Positions 17,447 to 25,679 of a DNA stretch of 64,000 nucleotides are shown piece by piece. The first letter of the stretch is position 1; the number at the start of each line of letters is the position of its first letter. The position numbers and the translations under genes were made by a program. The DNA comes from an uncultured Paracoccaceae bacterium (GTDB lineage Bacteria > Pseudomonadota > Alphaproteobacteria > Rhodobacterales > Rhodobacteraceae). The stretch is taken from NCBI GenBank assembly GCA_947503925.1, contig CANNFQ010000013.1, forward strand, positions 1 to 64,000, written 5' to 3'. The notes under the pieces are model-generated. The model was given only the letters and a program-made list of their open reading frames with translations, was not told where the DNA came from and ran no database searches.

Positions 17447-18433
17447 TCAGCTGTCCAGCCGCCCCAGCACGTCCAGCCCCTGCATGGCCAGAAAATGCAG
17501 GATGTCGATGAAAATCCAGTTCTCGGCCAGTTTATCCCCGTCCCGCCGATACATATCCACCACCCGCATCTCGGCTGGTTTACCTTCAGGCAGACCCATA
17601 TAGCCGCCCGCATTGGTCACCGTCAGATTGGCCCAGCCGAAGAAACCGCCGAAATTCCCCTCGGCCAAACGGCAGATATGCCCGTTAAAAACACGATCCT
17701 TGATCTGGGTGCGGAACGGCCCCTGATGCTGTTCGACATAGCGATCAATCGTATAGGTGGCCCCGATCCCCTCTGGTCCCCACCAGATCATGTCGTCATG
17801 CCAGCATTGGGCCAGTTCTTCTTGTGGGGTGGCGTATCTCTGATGTGCGTTGATGTCGCCGATCATGGTGTTGATCAGGGCGAGCGTCTTGTCACCCATC
17901 GCCGGGTCCGCATCATCAAACAGCAGCCCGTCATGGGTGGCAGGGCCGGGCTGGACCAGATGCTTGCCGGTTTGCGGGGGCAGGGGGTATTGGCCCGCCT
18001 GCCGCATCAGGTGGATCAGATCGCAGAACAGGGCGGTTTCGACAATCTTGCCATCCACGACTTTGTTGAATTCGGCATAGCGCAGCATCGCGATGCGGCG
18101 GTTCGGTTTGATCCCCAGAAAGGGCGCATCAAAGAGACCCATCAGATGACCCATCGAGATCACCCAGACCGATTGAAACCCGTCAATTTCATTCCGGCCT
18201 GCGATAAAAATGTCCTGCCGCCGCTGTACCCGCGACATGGCGGTCAGGAAGGGTGACCAGAAACTATCCGCCACTGCCTGCGCCCCGTGTTGTTCGTAAA
18301 ACGGATGCATGCCGCGCCAATGCCAGTCGGGACTGGTGCGTTCGGCCAGAACCGCCGCCACATTGTCAGGCGTGGCCTTGGCCAGCGCATCGTAATGGGC
18401 GCGCACCAGCGCCTTTTCAGCTTGGAAACTCAT
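17447..18433 (-). CDS. NTF2/SnoaL-fold protein A, two domains
   Basis: 328 residues that read as two consecutive NTF2-like (SnoaL/ester-cyclase type) domains, about 1-155 and 170-328. Each begins with a long helix and a tryptophan-rich strand (DWHWRGMHPF; DDMIWWGPEG). The C-terminal block DMYRRDGDKLAENWIFIDI ... QGLDVLG recurs in protein B at 22961 (DFWRVEDGRIADNPVSVDF ... LGVDVFG). The fold often binds or isomerises small polar or carbonyl compounds. The gene starts 2 bp downstream of the permease gene stop and is the last gene of the ABC importer unit. No catalytic role can be assigned. Confidence 0.8.
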   Translation of the reverse strand: MSFQAEKALVRAHYDALAKATPDNVAAVLAERTSPDWHWRGMHPFYEQHGAQAVADSFWSPFLTAMSRVQRRQDIFIAGRNEIDGFQSVWVISMGHLMGLFDAPFLGIKPNRRIAMLRYAEFNKVVDGKIVETALFCDLIHLMRQAGQYPLPPQTGKHLVQPGPATHDGLLFDDADPAMGDKTLALINTMIGDINAHQRYATPQEELAQCWHDDMIWWGPEGIGATYTIDRYVEQHQGPFRTQIKDRVFNGHICRLAEGNFGGFFGWANLTVTNAGGYMGLPEGKPAEMRVVDMYRRDGDKLAENWIFIDILHFLAMQGLDVLGRLDS

Positions 18434-18435
18434 GC

Positions 18436-19314
18436 TTATCCCTTAACGGCCCCTGCGGTCAGGCCAGACACGATCTGACGCTGGAAGAACAGGATCATCA
18501 CGAAAAGCGGTGCTGTGACTGATACAACCGCCGCCACCGCGAACATAACATTGCCCTTGGTCTGGGTGGTGCCCAGGAAGCTAAAGATCTTGGGGATCAT
18601 CGTGTGGTTTTCCTTGGACAGCAGCATCGTGGTTGTGGCGAAATCATTGAAGGCCAGCAGGAAGGAAAACAGGCCGGTGGTGATCACGCCGGGCCACATG
18701 ACCGGGATGATCACATGGCGAAAGGCCTGAAAACGGGTGCAGCCATCAACCATGGCGCTTTCGTCCAGATCCTTGGGGATATTCTTGAAAAAGGAATGCA
18801 GCATCCACAGCGTGAAGGGCTGGTTGATCGCGACCAGTACGATGATGGTGGTCGAGAGATGCCCCCAGAGGTTCCATTCGAAAAACGGTAGCAGATAGCC
18901 AGAGACCAGCGTGATCGGGGGCATGGCCCGAAAGATCAGCGCGAATAGCAGCAGCCAGAACGCATAGCGATAGGTGGAGCGGGACAGGGCGTAACCCGCC
19001 AATGTCCCGCAGGTGAGTGAGATGGTCACGACGAAAAAGCAAACGATCACGGTGTTGAGTGCAGCGCGCCAGAATTCTTCCTGAATCCAGGCACCATAAT
19101 AACCGTCCCCGGTAAAGGCGCCGCCGGTTTCAACACGGGTCAATGTGCCAAACAGCGAATTAGCCCAATCCGCCTTGGAAAAGAAATCACCTTCGACCTT
19201 GAACGACCCCCACAGCGTCCAGAGGAACGGGAAGGCGGCCATGATCAGCCAAAGCACCAGAAAACTGGTGGCGAGGAAACGGACGTTTAGCGGGCGGCGT
19301 GTTGCGACTGACAT
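18436..19314 (-). CDS. Sugar-type ABC transporter permease (MalG-like)
   Basis: 292 residues with six transmembrane helices. The EAA-type loop that contacts the ATPase is visible as ESAMVDGCTRFQAFRHVIIPVMWPG near residue 200. This is the second permease of a carbohydrate-type (CUT1) importer. I chose the ATG at 19314, preceded by AAGGGA. An upstream start would add a 25-residue tail that is unlikely. It starts 10 bp downstream of the MalF-like gene stop, in the order binding protein, permease, permease, NTF2 protein. Confidence 0.93.
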   Translation of the reverse strand: MSVATRRPLNVRFLATSFLVLWLIMAAFPFLWTLWGSFKVEGDFFSKADWANSLFGTLTRVETGGAFTGDGYYGAWIQEEFWRAALNTVIVCFFVVTISLTCGTLAGYALSRSTYRYAFWLLLFALIFRAMPPITLVSGYLLPFFEWNLWGHLSTTIIVLVAINQPFTLWMLHSFFKNIPKDLDESAMVDGCTRFQAFRHVIIPVMWPGVITTGLFSFLLAFNDFATTTMLLSKENHTMIPKIFSFLGTTQTKGNVMFAVAAVVSVTAPLFVMILFFQRQIVSGLTAGAVKG

Positions 19315-19324
19315 GGGTGATCCC

Positions 19325-20350
19325 TTACTTTTGCGTGCCGAAATCGCGCCAGGTGCGCACAAGGACGGGTGAAAGAAGCATGGCGACAAAGATGATCGTC
19401 AGCACCGAAGTGGCCGCAGCGGATGATAGCAACCGCGTCTCGCCCCCCAGATCATTGAAGATCGCATAGGAGAGTGACGTAGCATGGGCTGCCGCGCTGA
19501 AGCTGATGATCGGTTCAAAGACCCGAAAGTTATCCATCAGCTGGATCAGGGCGATAAAGGTGGTCAGGGGTGCCAGATGCGGCACCACGACATAGCGGAT
19601 GCGTTCCCAGCGGCTGGCGCCGTCGATCATTGCGGCTTCCAGCGTGTCCTGGTTCACGGTTTGCAGCCCGGCATAATAGACGATGAAGGCGAAAGGGGCC
19701 GAATGCCAGACCCCATAGAACATCAGCATCGCCCACATCAGCGGGGTTGATGCCTTGACTGACAGGGACGGATCGCTGGCCAACCATTGCAGGCCGGTGC
19801 CCAGAATGCCCCGTGCGTCCACCATCCAGAAGATGATCAGCGATCCAACCAAAGGCGTCACGATCATCGGCAAAAGCGAGAAAAAGATCGTCGGTCCGCG
19901 CATCGCCCGCGCAACCGAATTGACGGCAATGGCGATAAAGAAACCAAGGATGATGGTCAGCGGGGTGACAATGGCGGTGTAGGTAATGGTGAACCCAAGC
20001 GCCTTGTAGAAGGGCAGGTTCATCAGGGTGCGGCCAAAATCAGGTAATCCGTCGGCGTTGATCCAGGCCTGTCCAACCTCACTGATGGCAAGGTGGTTGC
20101 GGTCTTTGTAGATATCCAGGCCCGCCCATTTGCCCAGTGGCTCTGCCTCTTCCAATGCGGCGGTGGCTTCCTGGTCGACGGTCGTGGCCTTTGTGCAGCC
20201 AAAGGGACCGCAATTTTCAACCTCGACAATCACCTGTTCATGTTTGGAATAAAGCGATTGGGTGACCACGGACACCAGGGGCAAAGCGATGAATAGGATC
20301 ATCAGCAGCACGGATGGAAAAACAAACCAAAAGAATGTCTTATGCTTCAT
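19325..20350 (-). CDS. Sugar-type ABC transporter permease (MalF-like)
   Basis: 341 residues with six to seven membrane helices and an unusual periplasmic loop after helix 1 (residues about 35-100) that contains a CGPFGC pair of cysteines. The EAA motif is EAAMIDGASRWERIRYVVVPHLAP near residue 240. It is the first permease of the CUT1-type importer. Start MKHKTFFWFVFP. A GC-rich stem-loop lies between this gene and the binding protein gene upstream. Confidence 0.92.
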   Translation of the reverse strand: MKHKTFFWFVFPSVLLMILFIALPLVSVVTQSLYSKHEQVIVEVENCGPFGCTKATTVDQEATAALEEAEPLGKWAGLDIYKDRNHLAISEVGQAWINADGLPDFGRTLMNLPFYKALGFTITYTAIVTPLTIILGFFIAIAVNSVARAMRGPTIFFSLLPMIVTPLVGSLIIFWMVDARGILGTGLQWLASDPSLSVKASTPLMWAMLMFYGVWHSAPFAFIVYYAGLQTVNQDTLEAAMIDGASRWERIRYVVVPHLAPLTTFIALIQLMDNFRVFEPIISFSAAAHATSLSYAIFNDLGGETRLLSSAAATSVLTIIFVAMLLSPVLVRTWRDFGTQK

Positions 20351-20387
20351 GACATGCGCCCCAGCTGTCGCGGAATTGGGAAAAGGT

Positions 20388-20410
20388 CCGAGGGGCGCGC
20401 GGCCCCTCGG
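20388..20410 (-). terminator. Stem-loop between binding-protein and permease genes
   Basis: CCGAGGGGC and GCCCCTCGG form nine perfect pairs around a 5-nt loop. On the coding (minus) strand it is followed by ACCTTTTCCC, a weak U-run. It lies after the binding-protein stop (20423) and before the permease start (20350). In many ABC operons such a structure lets the binding protein be made in excess over the permeases. Confidence 0.7.
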
Positions 20411-20422
20411 AGAATGGCAACC

Positions 20423-21664
20423 TTACTGCAGGAAGCCGTTTTCTTTGGCCGCTGCTGTATAGGCGGCTTCGATATCGGCCAGCGTCTGTTCGGCGCTTTC
20501 GCTGCCTTGCAGAAAGTCGGCGATATTGTCACCCAGTGCGGTGTGCAGCAGGCCTTGATACGGCACCATCGGATAAGGGGTGGAGCCAGCGGCAACCGCG
20601 GCCAGCACGCCTTCGTTGACCGGGGCGGGTTCGAACCCTTCCATCAGCCAGACAGCTTGCGACATGGTTTCATCATTCAGGATGTCAGGGGATACGCCAG
20701 CGGCCATTGCAGTAAAGGTTGCAGCCGCGTCTTCATCGCTGACATTCTTGGCCACGGTCCAGCCGTCCCACCACAATGTGGTCGCTGGTGTGCCGCTGTC
20801 ACCCACCATCAGCGGGCCGCCGACCTTGGTGTTTTCATAGACTTCCGGGGCGGACCCTTCGTCATCCATCAACACGCCGGTCCGGCTGCCCCACATGTTC
20901 ATCAGGGCCACATTGCCCGCCTCCCATTCGGCGGATGTCGCGTTGCTGTCATGGGTCAGGTAGTCGGGGTTCATATATGCCGACAAGGCTTTCATCATTT
21001 CCAGCGCTTCGACGCCTTGGGCGTTGTTGATGCTGACCTGGGCTGATCCGGGCTCAAAGAACTGGCCGCCGGTGCCGATATACATGTTGGTGAATTCCTG
21101 GGCCAGGTTCCAACCCGCCGCATAGGCGCCACCAACAGGGTGTTCCATGATGCCTTCAGCGCGGATTTTTTCGGCTGCGGCAAGGACGTCCTCATAGGAT
21201 GTGGGCACGTCTGCACCGATTTGTTCCAGCACGTCAGCGCGGTACACAAGGTGCTGCGCGTTGGCCATGAAAGCGACCGCCATGATCTTGCCATCCACGG
21301 TGATCAATTGCTGCTTTGGGATGTCTTGCCCATGGGCTGCGACCAGATCATCCAGCGGCTGAATGACGTCTTCGTTGATCAGGGCCACGATGGATGAATT
21401 GGCCACAATCGCGGTGGTGTATTCCGCCGGATTGCCGGTCATGCCAGCCACGTTGATCTTCTGGTGGTCGGCGGTCAGGTTTGCTTCGGCATCATCACCG
21501 GCGCAGGCCACAGCAGCGGCGGCAACTGTCTGGATTGCGGGGAATTCGTTACCGACGATGTTCAAACGACCTTCGGTGCAGCCGCCATGACCATCCGCCA
21601 TCGCAGCCGTGGTGCCAAGCGCGGCAATCACAGTGCCCAGTGTCAATTTCTTCATAAGTGTCAT
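20423..21664 (-). CDS. Sugar-type ABC transporter substrate-binding protein
   Basis: 413 residues. The signal peptide MKKLTLGTVIAALGTTAAMADG is followed by a type II periplasmic binding fold (extracellular solute-binding family 1): a KINVAGMTGNPAEYTTAI region, the G-W-N-L-A-Q-E-F segment, and NMWGSRTGVLMDDEG near residue 265. I set the start at the ATG at 21664, with GGGAGAG upstream; the ATG three codons later is also possible. It is the first gene of the importer operon and is divergent from the ATPase gene across two LacI-type operators. The ligand is not identified. Confidence 0.92.
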   Translation of the reverse strand: MTLMKKLTLGTVIAALGTTAAMADGHGGCTEGRLNIVGNEFPAIQTVAAAAVACAGDDAEANLTADHQKINVAGMTGNPAEYTTAIVANSSIVALINEDVIQPLDDLVAAHGQDIPKQQLITVDGKIMAVAFMANAQHLVYRADVLEQIGADVPTSYEDVLAAAEKIRAEGIMEHPVGGAYAAGWNLAQEFTNMYIGTGGQFFEPGSAQVSINNAQGVEALEMMKALSAYMNPDYLTHDSNATSAEWEAGNVALMNMWGSRTGVLMDDEGSAPEVYENTKVGGPLMVGDSGTPATTLWWDGWTVAKNVSDEDAAATFTAMAAGVSPDILNDETMSQAVWLMEGFEPAPVNEGVLAAVAAGSTPYPMVPYQGLLHTALGDNIADFLQGSESAEQTLADIEAAYTAAAKENGFLQ

Positions 21665-21766
21665 ATGCTTGTACTCTCCCAGTTGTATTTCCAGATTCCG
21701 GTGCAGAACCCGCGTTGCGACAATTTTTGCCGCGTGAATTTCAGCCACGACCGAATCGCGACCATT

Positions 21767-21782
21767 TTGCATACGTTTGCAA
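21767..21782. promoter_or_regulatory. LacI-type operator 1
   Basis: On the minus strand this reads TTGCAAACGTATGCAA, identical to operator 2 at 21891-21906 in the opposite orientation. The central CG and TGCA arms fit a LacI-family site. It directly follows the predicted -10 box of the binding-protein promoter, where a repressor would block initiation. Confidence 0.75.
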
Positions 21783-21811
21783 TTTAACCTACAAACCACC
21801 ACCTTGCGCAA
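21782..21811 (-). promoter_or_regulatory. Predicted promoter of the importer operon
   Basis: Minus-strand -35 TTGCGC (21806-21811), an 18-bp spacer, and -10 TTAAAT (21782-21787). The start point would fall inside operator 1. Reading by eye only. Confidence 0.45.
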
Positions 21812-21890
21812 GAAACTTTTCGAAAAATCTACTTTTCGTAAAGACAGAAAATTAGGGCTTGCTTGATTTGTGGAATCAGGCGAATGTTTT

Positions 21891-21906
21891 TTGCAAACGT
21901 ATGCAA
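21891..21906. promoter_or_regulatory. LacI-type operator 2
   Basis: TTGCAAACGTATGCAA, 11 bp before the ATG of the ATPase gene and just upstream of its ribosome binding site. It pairs with operator 1, 124 bp away (start to start), so one regulator could act on both divergent units, possibly by looping. The LacI gene at 25679 is the obvious candidate. Confidence 0.75.
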
Positions 21907-21917
21907 AGGGGGCGCGC

Positions 21918-22964
21918 ATGGCCGAAATTCAGCTGCGCAATGTGACGAAACGCTGGGGGTCCTTCGTTGGCGTCAAGGAATTTGATCTGACCATCGCCGA
22001 TCAGGAGTTTCTGGTACTGCTTGGCCCGTCCGGCTGCGGCAAGACCACAACGATGCGGATGATCGCGGGGCTAGAGGACGCATCGGGCGGTGATATCCTT
22101 GTCGATGGCAAAAGGATCAATGATCTGGACCCCAAGGATCGCGATGTTGCGATGGTGTTCCAGTCCTACGCGCTTTACCCAAACATGAATGTCTACGACA
22201 ATATCCGCTTTCCGTTGAAGGTGCGTGGCGTCCCGCAATCGGAACATGATGATCGGGTCAAACGCGCCTCTGCCATGGTGGAATTGGACGAATTCCTGCA
22301 TCGCAAACCCGCCGAACTGTCAGGTGGTCAGCGCCAGCGCGTTGCCTTGGCCCGTGCTGTTGTGCGCGAACCCAATGTGTTTTTGATGGATGAACCGTTG
22401 TCCAACCTTGATGCAAAGCTCCGGGTATCGACCCGGGCGCAGATCAAGAACCTCAGCCATGAGTTGAAGACTACAACCATCTATGTGACCCATGATCAGA
22501 TCGAGGCGATGACGCTGGCCGACCGGGTAGTGGTGATGAACAAGGGGGTGGTGCAACAGGTCGGCACACCAACCGATATCTACGACCACCCCGCCAATAC
22601 ATTTGTCGCCGGCTTCATCGGCTCCCCTGCCATGAACCTGATGGACGGGGTGCTGGAAAACGGCACCTTCACGGCGCAAAATGTCATGATCCCGGGCCTG
22701 TCCACCAGCCATAATGGCCCGGTGACACTCGGCTTCCGGGCCGAAGATGCCAGCGTCGCCGAAGGGCAGGCCGAAGCAAATTCCAAGGTCTATTCGCTGG
22801 AGTTGCTGGGCGAAGCAACAATGGTCACGATGCGCGCCGGTGGCACGATCCTGTCGGTCAAGTCGGGCAAGGATTACCGGGTCGAAATTGACGATTCGGT
22901 CAGCGCCAATATCCCGGCCGAGATCTGCCATCTCTTTGATGCTGAAACCGGGGAACGCCTATGA
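21918..22964 (+). CDS. ABC transporter ATP-binding protein (MalK/UgpC type)
   Basis: 348 residues. It has Walker A GPSGCGKTT near residue 39, the signature LSGGQRQRVALARA, Walker B VFLMDEPLSNLDAKLR, and the switch histidine in VTHDQIEAM. A C-terminal TOBE-type domain (about 240-348) is typical of CUT1 sugar importers. I chose the ATG at 21918, after AAAGGGGG; an earlier frame start lies inside the operator. It energises the two permeases encoded on the other strand. Its stop overlaps the next gene (ATGA). Confidence 0.95.
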   Translation: MAEIQLRNVTKRWGSFVGVKEFDLTIADQEFLVLLGPSGCGKTTTMRMIAGLEDASGGDILVDGKRINDLDPKDRDVAMVFQSYALYPNMNVYDNIRFPLKVRGVPQSEHDDRVKRASAMVELDEFLHRKPAELSGGQRQRVALARAVVREPNVFLMDEPLSNLDAKLRVSTRAQIKNLSHELKTTTIYVTHDQIEAMTLADRVVVMNKGVVQQVGTPTDIYDHPANTFVAGFIGSPAMNLMDGVLENGTFTAQNVMIPGLSTSHNGPVTLGFRAEDASVAEGQAEANSKVYSLELLGEATMVTMRAGGTILSVKSGKDYRVEIDDSVSANIPAEICHLFDAETGERL

Positions 22965-23446
22965 CGCATGACGCGCAATCGGCCGCCACCTTGGCCGCTG
23001 TCAAACGAATGGAAGACGGGCTCGCCGCAGGCGAGAATGACATGTACGCCTATTTCACCAAGGATTTCCTGTGGCGCGGCAATCAGGGCTGCGGCACCAA
23101 ACAAGGGGTAGAGGCGTTCCGGCGCAACTGGCAATTACCCTTGCGGGCGGCGTTCAGCGACCGCGATTACAAGACCGAACAATTCCTGGCTGATGGCGAA
23201 TGGGCCGCTTGTTTTGGCCATATTGAGGCGACGCATAGCGGCACCTTCATGAGCATTCCGGCAACCGGCAAGCGGGTAAAAATCCCCTACATGGATTTCT
23301 GGCGGGTCGAAGATGGGCGCATCGCCGATAACCCGGTTTCCGTCGATTTTGCATCCGTCATGGCACAATTGGGCGTCGATGTGTTTGGCGGCCATGGCTG
23401 GGAAAACTACGACAATGGCGCGGCAACACCTGCCACACCAGACTAA
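22961..23446 (+). CDS. NTF2/SnoaL-fold protein B, single domain
   Basis: 161 residues, one NTF2-like domain: an N-terminal helix, FTKDFLWRGNQGCGTKQGVEAF, a central sheet, and the end block DFWRVEDGRIADNPVSVDF ... LGVDVFG, which matches protein A at 17447. The pattern W-x-x-x-x-x-G is typical of SnoaL-like cyclases/isomerases. The start overlaps the ATPase stop by 4 bases, so it is translationally tied to the importer. A double-hairpin repeat follows. Function unknown. Confidence 0.85.
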   Translation: MTHDAQSAATLAAVKRMEDGLAAGENDMYAYFTKDFLWRGNQGCGTKQGVEAFRRNWQLPLRAAFSDRDYKTEQFLADGEWAACFGHIEATHSGTFMSIPATGKRVKIPYMDFWRVEDGRIADNPVSVDFASVMAQLGVDVFGGHGWENYDNGAATPATPD

Positions 23447-23450
23447 CACC

Positions 23451-23514
23451 GTCCCGGACATGATCCGGGACCTCTAACAGACCTTTCGTTGAGGTCCCGG
23501 GTCAAACCCGGGAC
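23451..23514. repeat. Double-hairpin palindromic element, copy 1
   Basis: Two 21-bp hairpins: GTCCCGGA-N5-TCCGGGAC (23451-23471) and GTCCCGGGT-CAA-ACCCGGGAC (23494-23514). They are joined by a spacer whose ends (GGGACCTC and GAGGTCCC) can also pair with each other. The same design recurs at 27665-27729. It is a REP-like dispersed repeat. Confidence 0.8.
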
Positions 23515-23528
23515 GCGGAGCGCTTAAA

Positions 23529-24839
23529 ATGACCATCACCTACCTGAAATCTGGCAAACCCGAGGCTGAACGCGCCGAGGATGATGCAAAGGTCCGCAAG
23601 ATCGTGGAAGATACGCTAGCCGATATCGGGGCCCGTGGTGACGCCGCCGTGCGCGACCTGTCCGAAAAATTCGACAAATATTCGCCGTCCAGCTTTCGTT
23701 TGTCACAATCAGAGATCGAAGCCGCCATGTCCAAAGTGTCGGCCCGCGACATGGAAGACATCAAATTCGCGCAGGATCAGATCCGCAATTTCGCGCAGGC
23801 GCAGCGGGCCTCAATGACGGATATAGAGGTTGAAACCATCCCCGGCGTCATCCTGGGGCATAAGAATATCCCCGTACAGTCCGTTGGCTGCTACGTGCCG
23901 GGGGGCAAGTTTCCGATGGTGGCCTCGGCGCATATGTCGGTCCTGACCGCGTCCGTGGCAGGCGTCCCACGCATCGTCGCCTCCGCCCCGCCACAAAATG
24001 GCGAACCGCATCCGGCCATCGTGGCGGCCATGCATTTGGGCGGCGCGCATGAAATTTACGTCCTCGGCGGGATGCAGGCCGTCGGTGCGATGGCACTGGG
24101 CACCGAAACGATTGATCCCGTGCATATGATCGTCGGCCCCGGCAACGCCTTTGTGGCCGAAGCCAAGCGGCAGCTTTTCGGGCGTGTGGGCATCGATCTG
24201 TTCGCAGGTCCAACGGAAACCATGGTGGTTGCTGATGATACGGTTGATGCGGAACTTTGCGCCACCGATCTGCTGGGGCAAGCCGAACATGGCTACAACT
24301 CACCAGCCGTGTTGTTGACCAACTCCGAAAAACTGGCGAAAGATACGCTGGCAGAGATTGACCGCATCCTCGACATCCTGCCCACCGCCGAAACGGCGCG
24401 CACCTCTTGGGAGGATTATGGCGAGGTGATTGTTTGCGACACATACGACGAAATGCTGCAAGTGGCCGATGATATCGCATCTGAACATGTGCAGGTGATG
24501 ACGGATCGCGACGATTGGTTCCTTGAAAACATGACCTGTTACGGGGCGCTGTTCCTGGGTGCCCGCACCAATGTGGCCAACGGTGACAAGGTGATCGGCA
24601 CCAACCACACGCTGCCGACCAAAAAGGCGGGCCGTTATACCGGGGGCCTCTGGGTCGGCAAATTCCTGAAAACCCACAGCTATCAAAAGGTGCTGACGGA
24701 TGAGGCGGCGACGCTGGTCGGTGAATACGGTTCGCGCCTTTGCATGCTCGAAGGGTTTGTGGGCCATGCCGAACAATGCAATATCCGTGTGCGCCGCTAC
24801 GGCGGCAAGAATGTGGCTTATGGGACAGCGGCGGAATAG
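23529..24839 (+). CDS. Histidinol-dehydrogenase-family NAD dehydrogenase (HpsN-like)
   Basis: 436 residues of the HisD fold. The zinc site is intact by eye: Q and H in [11 protein letters not shown] in [14 protein letters not shown], and H in EGFVGHAEQ. The base histidine lies in SEHVQVM. It is probably not the biosynthetic HisD: the [18 protein letters not shown] stretch and its catabolic setting resemble HpsN, the sulfopropanediol dehydrogenase, and related polyol dehydrogenases. The likely reaction is a two-step oxidation of an alcohol to an acid. It sits between the importer and an SDR and a LacI regulator. The substrate is an open question; HpsN is a comparison from memory. Confidence 0.85.
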   Translation: MTITYLKSGKPEAERAEDDAKVRKIVEDTLADIGARGDAAVRDLSEKFDKYSPSSFRLSQSEIEAAMSKVSARDMEDIKFAQDQIRNFAQAQRASMTDIEVETIPGVILGHKNIPVQSVGCYVPGGKFPMVASAHMSVLTASVAGVPRIVASAPPQNGEPHPAIVAAMHLGGAHEIYVLGGMQAVGAMALGTETIDPVHMIVGPGNAFVAEAKRQLFGRVGIDLFAGPTETMVVADDTVDAELCATDLLGQAEHGYNSPAVLLTNSEKLAKDTLAEIDRILDILPTAETARTSWEDYGEVIVCDTYDEMLQVADDIASEHVQVMTDRDDWFLENMTCYGALFLGARTNVANGDKVIGTNHTLPTKKAGRYTGGLWVGKFLKTHSYQKVLTDEAATLVGEYGSRLCMLEGFVGHAEQCNIRVRRYGGKNVAYGTAAE

Positions 24840-24914
24840 AACAAAGACGATGCTATCATTTTGCCAAAAATACTCCCGCCGGAGGCGTCTGACATCGCGA
24901 CCAGGAACAGCCCT

Positions 24915-25679
24915 ATGACATTACCAAGCACACCGACCTTCCAACTCACGGGGAAGCGCGCATTGGTTGCAGGCGCGTCATCGGGCATCGGACTGGGCTG
25001 CGCCGTGGCGCTGGGCGAGGCGGGGGCAGGGGTGACGCTAGCGGCCCGCAACATCGACAAATTGCAAGGTGCTGTCGATCAGATGACCGATGCGGGCATG
25101 AAGGCAGAGGCGCTGCAATTGGATGTGGCCAACGTCGCCGCGACAGAGGCGGCGGTCGCTGCCGCAGGCCCGTTCGACATCCTTGTCAATTCTGCCGGTC
25201 TGGCCATCCACAGCCCCGCGACCGAAACAACCGAAGCGGACTTTGACGCGGTTGCCGATCTGAACATCAAAGGCGCCTATTTCCTGACCCGGGCCGTGGC
25301 CAAGGGGCTGATTGCCGCTGGCAAGCCCGGCAGCCTGATCAATATTTCCAGCCAGATGGCCTTTGTCGGCGGCATCGACAGGGGCGTCTATTGTGCGACC
25401 AAACACGCCGTCGAAGGATTCACCAAGGCCATGGCCATCGAATGGGCGCAGCACAATATCCGGGTCAATACGCTCTGCCCGACCTTCATCCGCACCCCCC
25501 TGACCGAACAGACCTTCAGCAACCCTGACCGGGTGAAATGGATCACCGAAAAGATCAAACTGGGCCGGGTCGGTGAGGTCAGCGATATCATGGGGCCGGT
25601 TGTCTATCTGGCCTCAGACGCCGCGGCACTGATGACAGGTACCCACATGCTGATTGATGGCGGCTGGACGGCGGATTGA
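24915..25679 (+). CDS. Short-chain dehydrogenase/reductase
   Basis: 254 residues with a classical SDR pattern: the cofactor loop GASSGIGLG near residue 19, NSAGLA, and the catalytic triad S in NISSQMAF with Y-x-x-x-K in YCATKHA near residue 160. The end MTGTHMLIDGGWTAD is typical of the FabG-like class. I chose the ATG at 24915, preceded by AGGA. It follows the HisD-like gene by 75 bp and overlaps the LacI start by one base. It probably oxidises or reduces the same carbon chain as the HisD-like enzyme. Confidence 0.9.
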   Translation: MTLPSTPTFQLTGKRALVAGASSGIGLGCAVALGEAGAGVTLAARNIDKLQGAVDQMTDAGMKAEALQLDVANVAATEAAVAAAGPFDILVNSAGLAIHSPATETTEADFDAVADLNIKGAYFLTRAVAKGLIAAGKPGSLINISSQMAFVGGIDRGVYCATKHAVEGFTKAMAIEWAQHNIRVNTLCPTFIRTPLTEQTFSNPDRVKWITEKIKLGRVGEVSDIMGPVVYLASDAAALMTGTHMLIDGGWTAD

